From: Phaeosaccion multiseriatum
Taxonomy: Eukaryota > Ochrophyta, other classes
Assembly: GCA_965112735.1 (NCBI GenBank)
Contig: OZ218962.1
Span: forward strand, 2,542,001 to 2,606,000
Length of the DNA stretch: 64,000 bases
Reading direction: 5' to 3'
The notes under the pieces were generated by a model. It was not told the origin of the DNA. It saw only the letters and a list, made by a program, of their open reading frames with translations, and searched no databases. Both the position numbers and the translations under genes were made by a program. Shown here in pieces: positions 1 through 9,625 of the stretch (position 1 is its first letter; each line of letters opens with the position of its first letter).

Positions 1-170
1 CAACTGGTGTACTGGGTGGCGTTTTGGCTGGGGCAGCGCTGGGTCCTGCTCTAGCAGGAGGTTTAATGGCGGCGTCTTCTGTAACTGTCGTGTGGAACGC
101 CGTGCTGTTGCGCTGGAGACTCGCTCGAGAACTTTCCAGGAAGTTTCCTCTTTCTCGGCACAAGGAGTGA
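1..170 (+). CDS. 3' end of a P1B-type (copper) transporting ATPase, partial
   Basis: Frame 3 is open from the window edge to a TGA at 168-170. It encodes about 55 residues: a Gly/Ala-rich hydrophobic helix, then a segment reading MAASSVTVVWNAVLLRW and a short basic tail. The Met-x-x-Ser-Ser pattern in a hydrophobic helix followed by an Asn and basic residues is the last transmembrane helix of copper-exporting P1B ATPases, where these residues line the metal path. Everything upstream (metal-binding domains, CPx helix, DKTGT phosphorylation site) lies outside the window, so only the family can be proposed. Established knowledge: such pumps move Cu(I) into the secretory pathway or plastid. Zinc/cadmium P1B pumps are less likely because of the MxxSS motif. 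Confidence 0.6.
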   Translation, partial: TGVLGGVLAGAALGPALAGGLMAASSVTVVWNAVLLRWRLARELSRKFPLSRHKE

Positions 171-341
171 GGAGTTGTATCGTGGGAGAAGAAAAGCACA
201 CAACACAAAATAGACACCCCACAAAACAGAAAGGAGTTTTTTTGATGTAGTTTTGGTAGCCCCGCTCCCCCCCCCACACCAGGAGGGGTGGGGTGGGAAA
301 CCGGGCTTTCGTTTATATGTAAGTCATTATTTATAGCATCC

Positions 342-765
342 TCCCACTCGGGAGGGTAGGAAACTCTGAAAAGCGTAAGGGAACGCACAATTCAGTAGAG
401 AGACGGACGGACAGACAGACAGACAGACAGACAGCTAGAGCCCTCCCGCAATCGGGAGGGTGGAATCTGAAAGGCGTAGGGAACGCACAACTCAGTGGAG
501 AGGCACATAGACAGACAGGCAGATAGACAGACAGACACACAGACAGTGTCAGCCAGCGAGCCAGGCACCAGCCCGACAGAACAAGGCAGCCTTACAAGGC
601 CGTCGTCGGAGAGGGAGGAGAGTGATTCGTCGCGCATTCGCCACCTAGCACAAGCGCGCAAGTGTGCTTCGCTGGTACCACCCAAGCAGGCTCGGCAGGT
701 GAACTGGAGCCTCTCAAGACACTGGAGGAGTCTTTTTTCGCGCTGCTGGTGCCCTGCTGCTCTAC

Positions 766-797
<32 letters not shown>

Positions 798-878
798 CCT
801 CCCCCTCCCCCCGGCTCCCCCTCCCACACTTAGGAGGGCAGGAAACTGAAAGGCGTAGGGGTTACGAACAACTCAGCC

Positions 879-930
<52 letters not shown>
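342..930. repeat. three direct repeats with GACA tracts around an inverted copy of a cyclin tail
   Basis: Three similar units begin at about 342, 440 and 818. Each has a CCTCCC...GGGAGGG-type start, then a GAAA-rich stretch, AAAGGCGTAGGG, an AACTCAG stretch and a (GACA)n tail. The third ends just beyond the stop codon of the cyclin-fusion gene. The tract 760-796 is (CTG)n. No gene is supported here other than the degenerate copy listed at 590-740. The block separates the ATPase 3' end from the 3' end of the fusion gene. Confidence 0.75.
590..740 (+). pseudogene. degenerate inverted copy of the last cyclin exon
   Basis: Read on the + strand, this stretch matches the reverse complement of about 940-1080, the end of the fusion gene's last exon. 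Shared pieces include GGAGAGGGAGGAGAG, GCTTCGCTGGT and the part encoding the LVPPKQA segment. In the copy the terminal TAA of the parent (Trp-Ser-Leu-stop) has become TCA, so the frame runs on, and several substitutions and length changes are present. It has no start codon or cyclin core. The two copies face each other as an imperfect inverted repeat of roughly 140 bp, so a local inverted duplication is the simplest reading. Confidence 0.7.
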
Positions 931-944
931 CATCCTCCGTATCT

Positions 945-1284
945 TTAGAGGCTCCAGTCCAACTGCAGAGCCTGCTTGGGCGGCACCAGCGAAGCAAACT
1001 TGCGCTCCTCGGTGCTGTATCTGCGGCGAACGACGCCTCGGCTGATCTCTCCTCCCTCTCCGAAGACGGACTTGTGTACGCGATGCAAGTCTTGCACGCA
1101 CGCACGCACATCGCCGAGCTCGAGCTTCATCATCAGAAGCTCCTTTCCCTCGCGGTCAGTGCCGATACAGCTGGTACTGCTCCTGCTACCATCACCGCCA
1201 TCACCCCTCCTTCCGCGGCCACTGCTGTCGCCGTAGCTGCTGCTGCCATCGTAGTTGCTAGTGCTACTGCTGCTGCTACTACTG

Positions 1285-1318
<34 letters not shown>

Positions 1319-4300
1319 AGCCTGTCACGCTTGTGAAGGCGACGCTGGAAAGCTCCTCAGGCCAATACGGCATATCGAGTAAGTAGAGGGCGAGCACAAA
1401 GCAGCCAATGGCCACCACAGACGGACGGTAGCTGCTGGTGACCTGTGGTGGGCAGAGAGAGAGAGAGGAGGTGGAGCGAGGTAGTGCAGAAGGGGGAGGG
1501 GCCGCGAGAGGGGGACAGACAGTGAGAGGGAAAGAGAGAAACAGAGCGGCCCTTGTGGTTAGTGCGATGCTGGAAGGAAGGAAGGAAGGAAGGAAGGAAG
1601 GAGTCTACCCATACACGCATCGCACCCCCCCTACAATTGTTCTTTGTCTTCCTCCCGTCTGCCTGTGCCCCATTGGCCCATGTGCCTCTGCTTGCCCTAC
1701 CTACCATGCACTACCTACCATGCCCTGCATCCCCTACCCTCCCTGACCCTCTGCCCTTCCCTCCCCTCTCCTCCCCTCCCCTCACCTGAATGTCCCCCAG
1801 AGAGGCCTCAGCAATGAACATACTCAGGTACAGCACCCTTCCCTCCTGCATGCGTTTGAGCGCGTCACAAGCCTCCACCGCCAGTCGGAGGAAGTCCAAC
1901 GAGGTGGGCACCACGAGACGAAAGTGTGTGGTGTTGAGGACCTGCTCCTCCATGTCGAGCACCTGAACAAGAGGGGCGGGAAGAAAGGAAGGAAGGGAGG
2001 GAGGGAGAGGGAGGGAGGGAGAGATGGCGGGGAGGGAGGGAGTGAGGGAGGAAGAGAGACGTCAGACGATGGCGTGCCGGGGAGGGAGAGAACAAGATAC
2101 AGAGAGGGAGAAGTATCGAGAAAGAGGGCGTGAGAGAGGGACAGACAGACAGAGAGAGAGAGAGAGTGCGCACCTGGCCGGGTTTGTATGCGCCACTGTC
2201 CGTGGCGGCAGTGAGGTGCTCCACGCCAATGTAGCTCACGTCCTCGCATTTAGACGCCAAGTGGAGGCAAGCTGCAGCCACAAGCTGACGCTCTGACACC
2301 TTGACCCTCCTGTGTATGTGTTTGCGTGTGTGTGTGCGTGTGTATGCGTGTGCGCGTGTGTGTGTGTGTGCGTGTGCATATGTGTGTGCGTGGTGTGTAT
2401 GTGTGTGTTTTGCAACAGAGAGGGAGAAGAGAGGAGGGGGTTGAGAGAGGAGAAGAGAAAGAAAAAGTTCTATTCGGCCTTCTATGTACTTGAGAGAAGG
2501 AGGGAGGGAGGGAGGGAGGTAGAGGAGAGAGAGGGGCGTAGAGGAGCAGAGTAGGGAGGATCACAAAAAAAGGCAGCTCACGTAACTAACTAACTAACTA
2601 ATTGACTCTCTCATCTCTCTATCTCCCTCCCTCCCTCCCTCCCCACCCTCCTCCTCCCTCCCTCCCTCCACTCCACTCACCTGTGCCCGAGGTAGTCATC
2701 CATGCAGCTCACCGCGAGAAAGACAGTGCGATGACAGCGGTTGAACACATTCACCACATCCATGATCCACTCCACCAGACAAAGGCGATCCTCGGCCCCC
2801 ATCAACGCAGGACGCTCCACCACAGCAGTTGGTGATTCAGCAGCAGCATTGCCCCCTGGGCCCATGGCAAGGGCAGGAGGAGGTACAATGGGTGCCTCCG
2901 CCCCAGCCTCCGTCTCAGCTCCAGCGACGACCGCAGCAGCAGCCACAAGGAGAGGATTGGGGTGAGGGACGGAGAGGTGTCCGAGTTGTGGTTCTTCCTC
3001 CCCTCCTCCTCCTCCTCCTCCTCCTCCTCCTCCTCCTCCTCCGCCGCCGCCGCCGCCGCCTCCGTCGGGGTGCTCGTCTTCCAGGTCCATCTCGTGCACC
3101 ACCTCCTCATCCAGTGTAGGGGCCACTCCTGCCGCTCCTGCCATCTGTGACTGTACCTGTGCCACACCTCCTTCCCCTGCCCCTGCCTCTGACCCATGCG
3201 CTGTTGTGGATGGAGCGGGATGGGTGCTGCCTCCTCCTTGCTCCTCGCCCCCCCCCTCCGGCCCACTGCGGCCTTGACTCAAGCGACACCCGTGCGGAGA
3301 CAGCAAGGGTGCCGGCGGTAGAGCAAGGGGAGGGATGAGGGGAGGAGGCTCAGCGACGAAGTTCCGGTTCGGGCAAAGGTCCCTTTCCAGAGTGAGCCAG
3401 TGCGAGCGGAAGAGATAGAGGGTTTCCGCCTTTGACCCCTTTAGTCTTTCCATGGGGGACAGTTTCAGTCCCATCAGCCGACGGGGAGGTGGAGGTGAAG
3501 TACTAACGGCAACGGAAGCACCACACGATGTAGCAGCACGTGCCACTCCCGTCGCAGCTGCCACCCCGTCAGAAGGACAAGGAGGAGGAGAGGTTTGAAG
3601 CGGAACCGCACATCCCACTCCACCACTATCGCCTGCAGCGGTTGGTGCTACGGCAGCAGTCGTCAGGCCTGAACCAAGCTGCTGTGCTCCTCGAATTGGA
3701 CGCCCTGGGCTCCTCACCGTCGCATTCGGGGTCCGACTGGGCGTTGCAGTCACATCTCCTCCTCCTCCTCCTCCTCCTCCTCCTGCTCCTCCTTCCCATC
3801 TTCCGGGTCTGGCGGCCCTCGGAGCAGCCACAGCAACAGCAGGGTCACTTAAGGCTGCAGCAGCAGGGGTGGTCGATTGAACTGAAGTTTCGATACCAAC
3901 ACGAGGAGCAGGAGCAGGCGCACCCCCAGCAGAAGGAGATTCCGCAGAAGGAGATTCCGCAGCAGCACTGCCTGCTCGGTCAACACCACCCCCGCCTCCC
4001 CCGCCTGCGTGCAGGTCAGCTCCAACAACGTTTTCTCTCTCGCTCTCTTTCTCCATTGCAGCAAAGTACGGGTGGCGCAGCGCCGCCTCTGCAGTAATGC
4101 GCCGCTCGGGGTCGATGACGAGCATCTTTTCCAGGAGGTCGATGCCCAGGGGGTCCAGCTCCAGCTTGGCGAACATAGCCTCGAGCTTGCCTTGGCAGCG
4201 CCAGTCGGGATAGGCCTTGTGACTGAGGGAATGTTGGGGGCATACGGAGGGGCGGGGGGGGAGGGGGAGGGGAAGTTGGGTGCGTGTAGGGGGGCGGGGG

Positions 4301-7300
4301 GAGGGTGTATAGACTGGAAACGGGAGGACCGCGAGAGGGAGGGCGAAAGAAGAGTGTGCCAGCGCGGTAGAGAGAGAGAGAGAGAGGCAAGATAGAGAAG
4401 CAAGGGAAAAGGCGACGCCAACAAACCAATCCACCTTGCTCCCTTCCTCCTCCGTCCCCTCCCCTCCCATATATACCCCGCACACACGTACGTGTAGTTG
4501 GGCAATTTATCAAAACCCGGCCAAGTCTTGTCCACCGGCGTGCCCATCATTTGAAACATTTGAAACAGTTGATCAATCTCCGACGACCCTGTGAAGAGTG
4601 GCTCCCCCAGCACCATTTCTGCGAAGATACACCCCACGCTCCACAGATCCACGGCAGCGGAGTACGTTTGTAGGCCCATGAGGATCTCGGGGGGGCGGTA
4701 CCAAAGAGTCACCACCTGTGAAAGGGAGAAGAAATTGTAGAAACATACATACACAAGAGGGGGGGGGAAAAAGACAAAAAAGAATGTGAGTTGGATGTGT
4801 TTACAATCGTGAAAAGGACAGAACAGAAGCCAAAGCACGCCCTCGCCCATTGCCCTTAGTCCACTCATTTGGTGAGGTGGGGTGAGGTGGGGTGGGGTGA
4901 GGTGAGGTGAGGTGGCCTGTTCCTACCTCCTTGGTGTATACTCCATGCGGGTAGCCCGTGAGGCGGACCAGAGCGAAGTCGCTGATCTCGAGTTTGGCAC
5001 CCTCGAGGGGGGAGCCGGGGTTGGGCCCTGAAACAGGTGAGAAGGGCGCCTTAAGTCAGTGTGGATGGCCGTGGATGGCCCGGCTCAACAACACAAGGGC
5101 TTCGATACACAGCTATACAATATAAACCGACGAGATGTCTCCCTTTCCTCTACACCCTTCGCCCTTTCACCCCGTTATCATACCCTATACCCCGCCCCCA
5201 CACACCCTTTACTCCATACCCCATACCCTACATATATACCCCACACACCCTTTACTCCATACCCCATACCCTATACCCTATACCCCACACACCCTCCGTA
5301 CCCCATACCCTATACCCTACATATATACCCCACACACCCTTTACTCCATACCCCATACCCTAAACCCTTCATCCCTCACCTGGCACGAGTAGCAAGTGTT
5401 TAGGCTTGAGGTTTCGATGCAGTACACCTCGGCGGTGGCAGTAAGCGATGCCCGACAGGAGCTGGCGCAACAGAGACCGCACGCATGAGTGAGGAATGGG
5501 CCGATGATCTTCACGCCGCAACGCCGAGTGCTGCTTTTGTTGCTGCCGAGGGGGGGGCTGTGCCTCACTTGTCGTCGAATCCGACATGGCCGGGACTTGC
5601 ACTCCTCCTCCTCCTGCTGCTGCTCCTCCTGCTGCTGCTGCTGCTGTACCACCAACTGCTACAGCTGCTCCCCCACCTCCGCCGCCGTCGGATGCTTGGT
5701 CGCTGCCCTCGACGTGCAGAATAGCGTCAGCTAAGGCGTTCAGACTGCTCAATCCGCCATTCCCTCCTCCTCCTCCTCCTGCTCCTACCCCATCACCACT
5801 AGCACTGCCATCAAGACTAGCCGCAGCAGCAGCAGGAGGAGGAGGAGAGACTAGGACAGCAGCGGGAGTAGGAGTGGCACCAGCAGCACCACCAACTCCA
5901 CCACCACCACCACCCCCACCCCCTCCTCCTCCTCCTCCTCCTCCTCCTCCTCCTCCTCCACTTCCTCCGTTCCTAGGCAGGAAGCTATGCAGAGTGCGAG
6001 GCACAAAGTCGAAGAAGCACCTAAGCTGATGCCTGTGGAGCACCACCCGCCTCAGCAGAGACACATTGGGGTGATCCATCTGCCTCAAAACCGTGAACTC
6101 ACGCAGCATGTAATAGGGAATGCCCTCTCCCCCCGGGTACACGCGAGCACGCTTCATGGCGTACGTGTGCCCGGTCACCCGGTCACGGACCTGTCGGTGT
6201 TTTGTGTGTAAGTGTATAAGTGTGTATGCGTGTGTGCGTGTGTGTATGTGAGAGAGAGAGAGAGACAGTGTGTGTGTATTGTGTGTGTGCGTGGGGGGGG
6301 GTATGGGTGGGTGGAGAGGGAGAAGAAGGGGGGGGGGATGCTTACGGATTGTCATGCACACCCTACTTCTCTTGCCTCGCGAAAGCTCAAGCAGCGGCAC
6401 CCGCCTCACACTCCCAGCCCCACGTAAGCCCCACACAAGCCGTACGTAAGCCCAATGTAAGGCTTATGTAAATCTTACGTGAGCCCCATGTAAGTCTTCC
6501 GTAAGCCCAACGTAACCCCTACGTACGTACCTCGTACAGAAGCCCCTCCGTGCCCTCCCCCCGCCTGCCCCTGTTGACCAGGCGGCCCCAGTTTAGGGAT
6601 CCGTCTGGAAGAGTCCAGCTCATGTTGTTCCACAGCACCGGGCTCTGACATGGAAATATCGATTGATTCCCACACAGGGGACAGAGGACGAGGAGGCGGG
6701 GAGAGCAGCACAGTTGGTGATACAGCAGCAGAAGAGTGGCAAGTATGCAGGCATTGTATGGGTGAGAGGTCGGGGGGGGAGTCAGGCAAAAGGTAATCTC
6801 TCTTCTCATCCTCTCCTCCTTTTCCCTCTTGTCTCACTCTGTTCTCTTCTCTCGTCCCTCCCTCTATCCTTTTCTCTCCTTCCTGTCTCTCTCCCCTCTC
6901 CTTCCTTCCCCGTCTTCCCCTCTTACCTCAGCATTCGTCTTCCACCTCCCGCATACCGCCGATATCGTCGCCAGTCCCTCCAAGTCAATGGGCCTTGCCT
7001 TTCCCCGTCCCTCCTCCTCGGCGTGCACAAAGAAAGAGAACACTTCTCGCAGTAACTGAGCCCCCAATCCCTCGACCTTTGTGCGGTCTCCTCGCATAAC
7101 CCTCTCCACCGCCTTGCTGTCGCCGTTGGCACCACTACTACTCTGCTGGTTCGCGTCCTTTATTCTGGGCAGTTGGTGATACAGCCGCACCCCGGGACCG
7201 CCCCGGGGAGAGGTACAAGGCAGTTGTTGTCGTGAGAAAGGCCCAACGTCCAACGAAAGTGGCGGTAGTAAAGGTAACGACTTTGCTCGGGTGCCGCCTG

Positions 7301-8642
7301 CCTCGACGACGCCTTCTCCTTCTCCTTCCTCGTCCTCCTCCTTGTCGTCGTTTTTCTCTAGAGCCTGCTCTTGCAGTAGATTGGTCCCTCTCACAACACT
7401 CTTCTTGGCCTTCTTCCAGCTGCTGCCACTGTCGTAAGCACTTCCGTAACCGTCGCCACAGCTACCCCTGCTGCTGCTCTTGCTCTTCCTCCGCCTTCTG
7501 CTGCTCTTCTCCCTGCCACTGCCAGCGCCAGTTTTAGGAGTGGCAGCACCAGTGTCGGGAGTGGTGGCCATCGGTGAAGAACGGACGGTGCTGGCCCTCT
7601 CACTTGTGCTGCCATCGCCGCTCTCGCTGTGTGGGGGAGAAAAGGCTGAGACTTCTGACCCAGAGCGAGTCTTTCGCTTCTGAGTGGGCGTCCCGGTGGG
7701 TGGCAGAGAGAAGCTTGGCGAAGGTGATCCCACCGGCGGTAGCGGTGGATGCGGGTGTGCTGAGAACGGCGTTCCTCCTCCTCCTCCTGCTGCTCCTGCT
7801 GCTCCTGCTCCTGCTGCTGCTGCTGCTACTACTACTACTGCTGCTGTGTCAACAGCTGCTTTTGCTGCTGCTTCATCTTCCACGCCCTGTGCCGATGACC
7901 TGGGGCGCCGCCGACTGACAGCAGCAGCAGCCGAGGAGGAGGAGATGGTGGTGGGGACAGAAGAAGGCGAAAGGGGGGAGAGAGGGAACCGCGCGGGTGC
8001 CTCTGTTGCTCCTGTTGCGGTAGTCCCTGGTGCTGCGGCTGTTGCTACTGCTGCTGCTTTGGTGGATAGCCTGGTGGAGTACCGCCGCGGCAGCTGCTCC
8101 GCTTGGGTTCCGGAGGAGTCACCGATCGCCTCCGATGACGCGGGAGGTGCCTGAGCGGGAAGTGCTTCCGATTCGAGTACCAAATCTGGAATGTGCCCTC
8201 CCCCCGTTGCGGACCCGGCTACGTGCACTACTTCTGCTGCTGCTGTGCCTCCTTTCGAGAATGTTACTGCTTCTGCTGCTGCTTCTGCTGCTGCTTCTGC
8301 TGCTGCTTCTGCTGCTGATGATGATGATGATGCTGATAATGCCGATACTACTGTTGATTGTGCTGCTGCTGATGGAATGGACGATAATGATGCTGACGCT
8401 AAGGGGTAGGAGGAGGATAGGTGCAGTGGCGCGGGAGGGACCTGTCCTTGTGCACTCCTCCGCCGCCTTGGTTTACCGCTACTGCTTGACGCGAAGCCGC
8501 GGCGATCACCACTGTCTCCGCTACCGCGTGTCCTTAGCACCCGGCTGCTGGTGGGGGTGTTCGCTGCAGAATCGTCATCTAAATGACATTGACCATCCTT
8601 CAAGTCGCCGCCCCGGCTTCGCTTACCACGACCTCTCCCCAT
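945..8642 (-). CDS. F-box / CDK-like kinase / cyclin fusion protein
   Basis: Nine exons: 8642-6927, 6644-6531, 6190-5380, 5027-4927, 4715-4492, 4222-2681, 2309-2174, 1962-1786, 1442-945. All introns are GT-AG, phases agree, total about 1772 residues. The ATG at 8642 has an ACCATGG context. Residues 1-500 are basic and low-complexity. About 525-582 is an F-box (LLREVFSFF, then [11 protein letters not shown], then [10 protein letters not shown] across intron 1). A CDK fold follows: Gly loop GEGTEG near 601-606, Lys623, PYYMLRE in place of PSTAIRE with Glu641, HRN at 868-870 instead of HRD, DFA at 897-899 instead of DFG, then [11 protein letters not shown] roughly 190-residue Gly/Ala insert splits the kinase. 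About 1459-1772 is a cyclin ([25 protein letters not shown], then a second fold ending like cyclin A). Kinase end and cyclin start share exon 6. Likely role: cell-cycle-linked SCF adaptor; kinase activity is doubtful. Confidence 0.85.
2821..2847 (+). repeat. dispersed CAGTTGGTGATAC element, exonic copy
   Basis: CAGCAGTTGGTGATTCAGCA followed by GCAGC, in exon 6 of the fusion gene. It is read antisense as SPTAVV between kinase and cyclin. One of about 20 copies in the window. Confidence 0.8.
4866..4918. repeat. GGTGA/GGTGG minisatellite in intron 4 of the fusion gene
   Basis: About ten tandem pentamers alternate between GGTGA and GGTGG just downstream (gene sense) of the donor at 4926. The tract is confined to the intron between the DFA-containing exon and the VVTLWYR exon. 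No coding or regulatory meaning is visible. Confidence 0.8.
5156..5372. repeat. minisatellite in intron 3 of the fusion gene
   Basis: Three copies of a roughly 50-60 bp unit contain CCCCACACACCC, TTTACTCCATACC and runs of CCATACC/CTATACC, separated by CTACATATATACC. The pyrimidine-rich strand is +, so the transcript carries the purine strand. It fills most of the intron between the HRN-containing and DFA-containing exons. Confidence 0.8.
6708..6733 (+). repeat. dispersed CAGTTGGTGATAC element, intronic copy
   Basis: GCACAGTTGGTGATACAGCA then GCAG within intron 1 of the fusion gene. A second exact core lies at 7170-7182 in the neighbouring exon. Confidence 0.85.
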
Positions 8643-9625
8643 GGTCTCTTCAGATCCACCTGCTCCTGTTAATGCTTCTGGAGCAGTGCTGCTGCTGCTG
8701 GTGCTGTTGCTGTTGCGGCTGTGGGCTCCTCTCCCTCCCTTACTGGCTCACTGGTGAGGCCTTGGTGAGACCAGCCTGCAGGAATTCCACTTAGCATTGG
8801 CTCCCGGACACAGCGTTGATGCTTCACCCTCTCCAGTTGATCGAAAGGATTCAAAGGAGGCGAAGCTCAATACCGCCCTGCGCCCTAGATCCACCGGCAC
8901 CAGCAGCGGTGTCGCGCACCCGAACCTGTGCGTAAATTTTTTCCCACTTCGTCTGCTTCCAAAAGAACGTCTCTCTTCGCCCCCCCACACCAGCTGCAGC
9001 CGACGCACAGTCCCTTCACTCCACACCTCAAGCACTCCCGTGGCCTCCGTCCCTCTGCTTTAACCGGTCCAGCTCCTGACGGATGCTAAAGGAACCGTAT
9101 CGTGTAAAACCGGCCCCATCCCAATCTTTGAAAGCGTCCCTCAAAAGCATAGAACTGAAATTTTTCTGTGAGAGGGGTCGTGTTTTTTTCGCGTTTGATT
9201 TCTCCCCCTTTTTTCGTGCCCTTGGTAACTGGTAATCAAACCAAGCTGCGATGCTTTTGCATGCCTTGACCCCCTTCTGTACTTACGGTTGCCTCAGAGT
9301 AAAGTAAGGGGGAGAAGACTTTCACGGTACAGGCAATAACAGATTGAAACGTTCAAGAGAGAGACTCACGCCTCACGCTGAACCCATCCAGAGCCTCAGA
9401 GAGCCTCCCATCTGCTCCACTCCTCGCGCATGGCAGCCTTCCACCCTCCGGTACCATCCGGTGCCATCCGGGTGCAGCCTTGGGACTGAGCAATGCCGAC
9501 ACCGCGTCGTTTCTACTCTTGCGGCGGTTTTGACTGCCGTCCTCCACATCCTCCTCCTCCTGCTCCTCCTCCTCCTCCTCCTCCTCCTCCTCCTCCTCAC
9601 CCTCCCCCTCCTCGTCCTCCTCCTG
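8643..9625. other. spacer with probable promoter of the fusion gene
   Basis: This lies between the ATG of the fusion gene (8642, -) and the stop of the cytidylyltransferase gene (9626, -). The part 8643-9060 has several short open frames with no recognisable protein. About 9080-9340 is the most AT-rich part, with TTTTT runs, and is the best promoter candidate. A (CCT)n tract at 9549-9635 overlaps the 3' end of the cytidylyltransferase gene. Confidence 0.4.

Noticed and set aside
392-1111. overlapping frames with CLSVCLSVCLS or TDRQTDRQ repeats
   Set aside because: Translations of the (GACA)n repeats; no start, splice or domain support.
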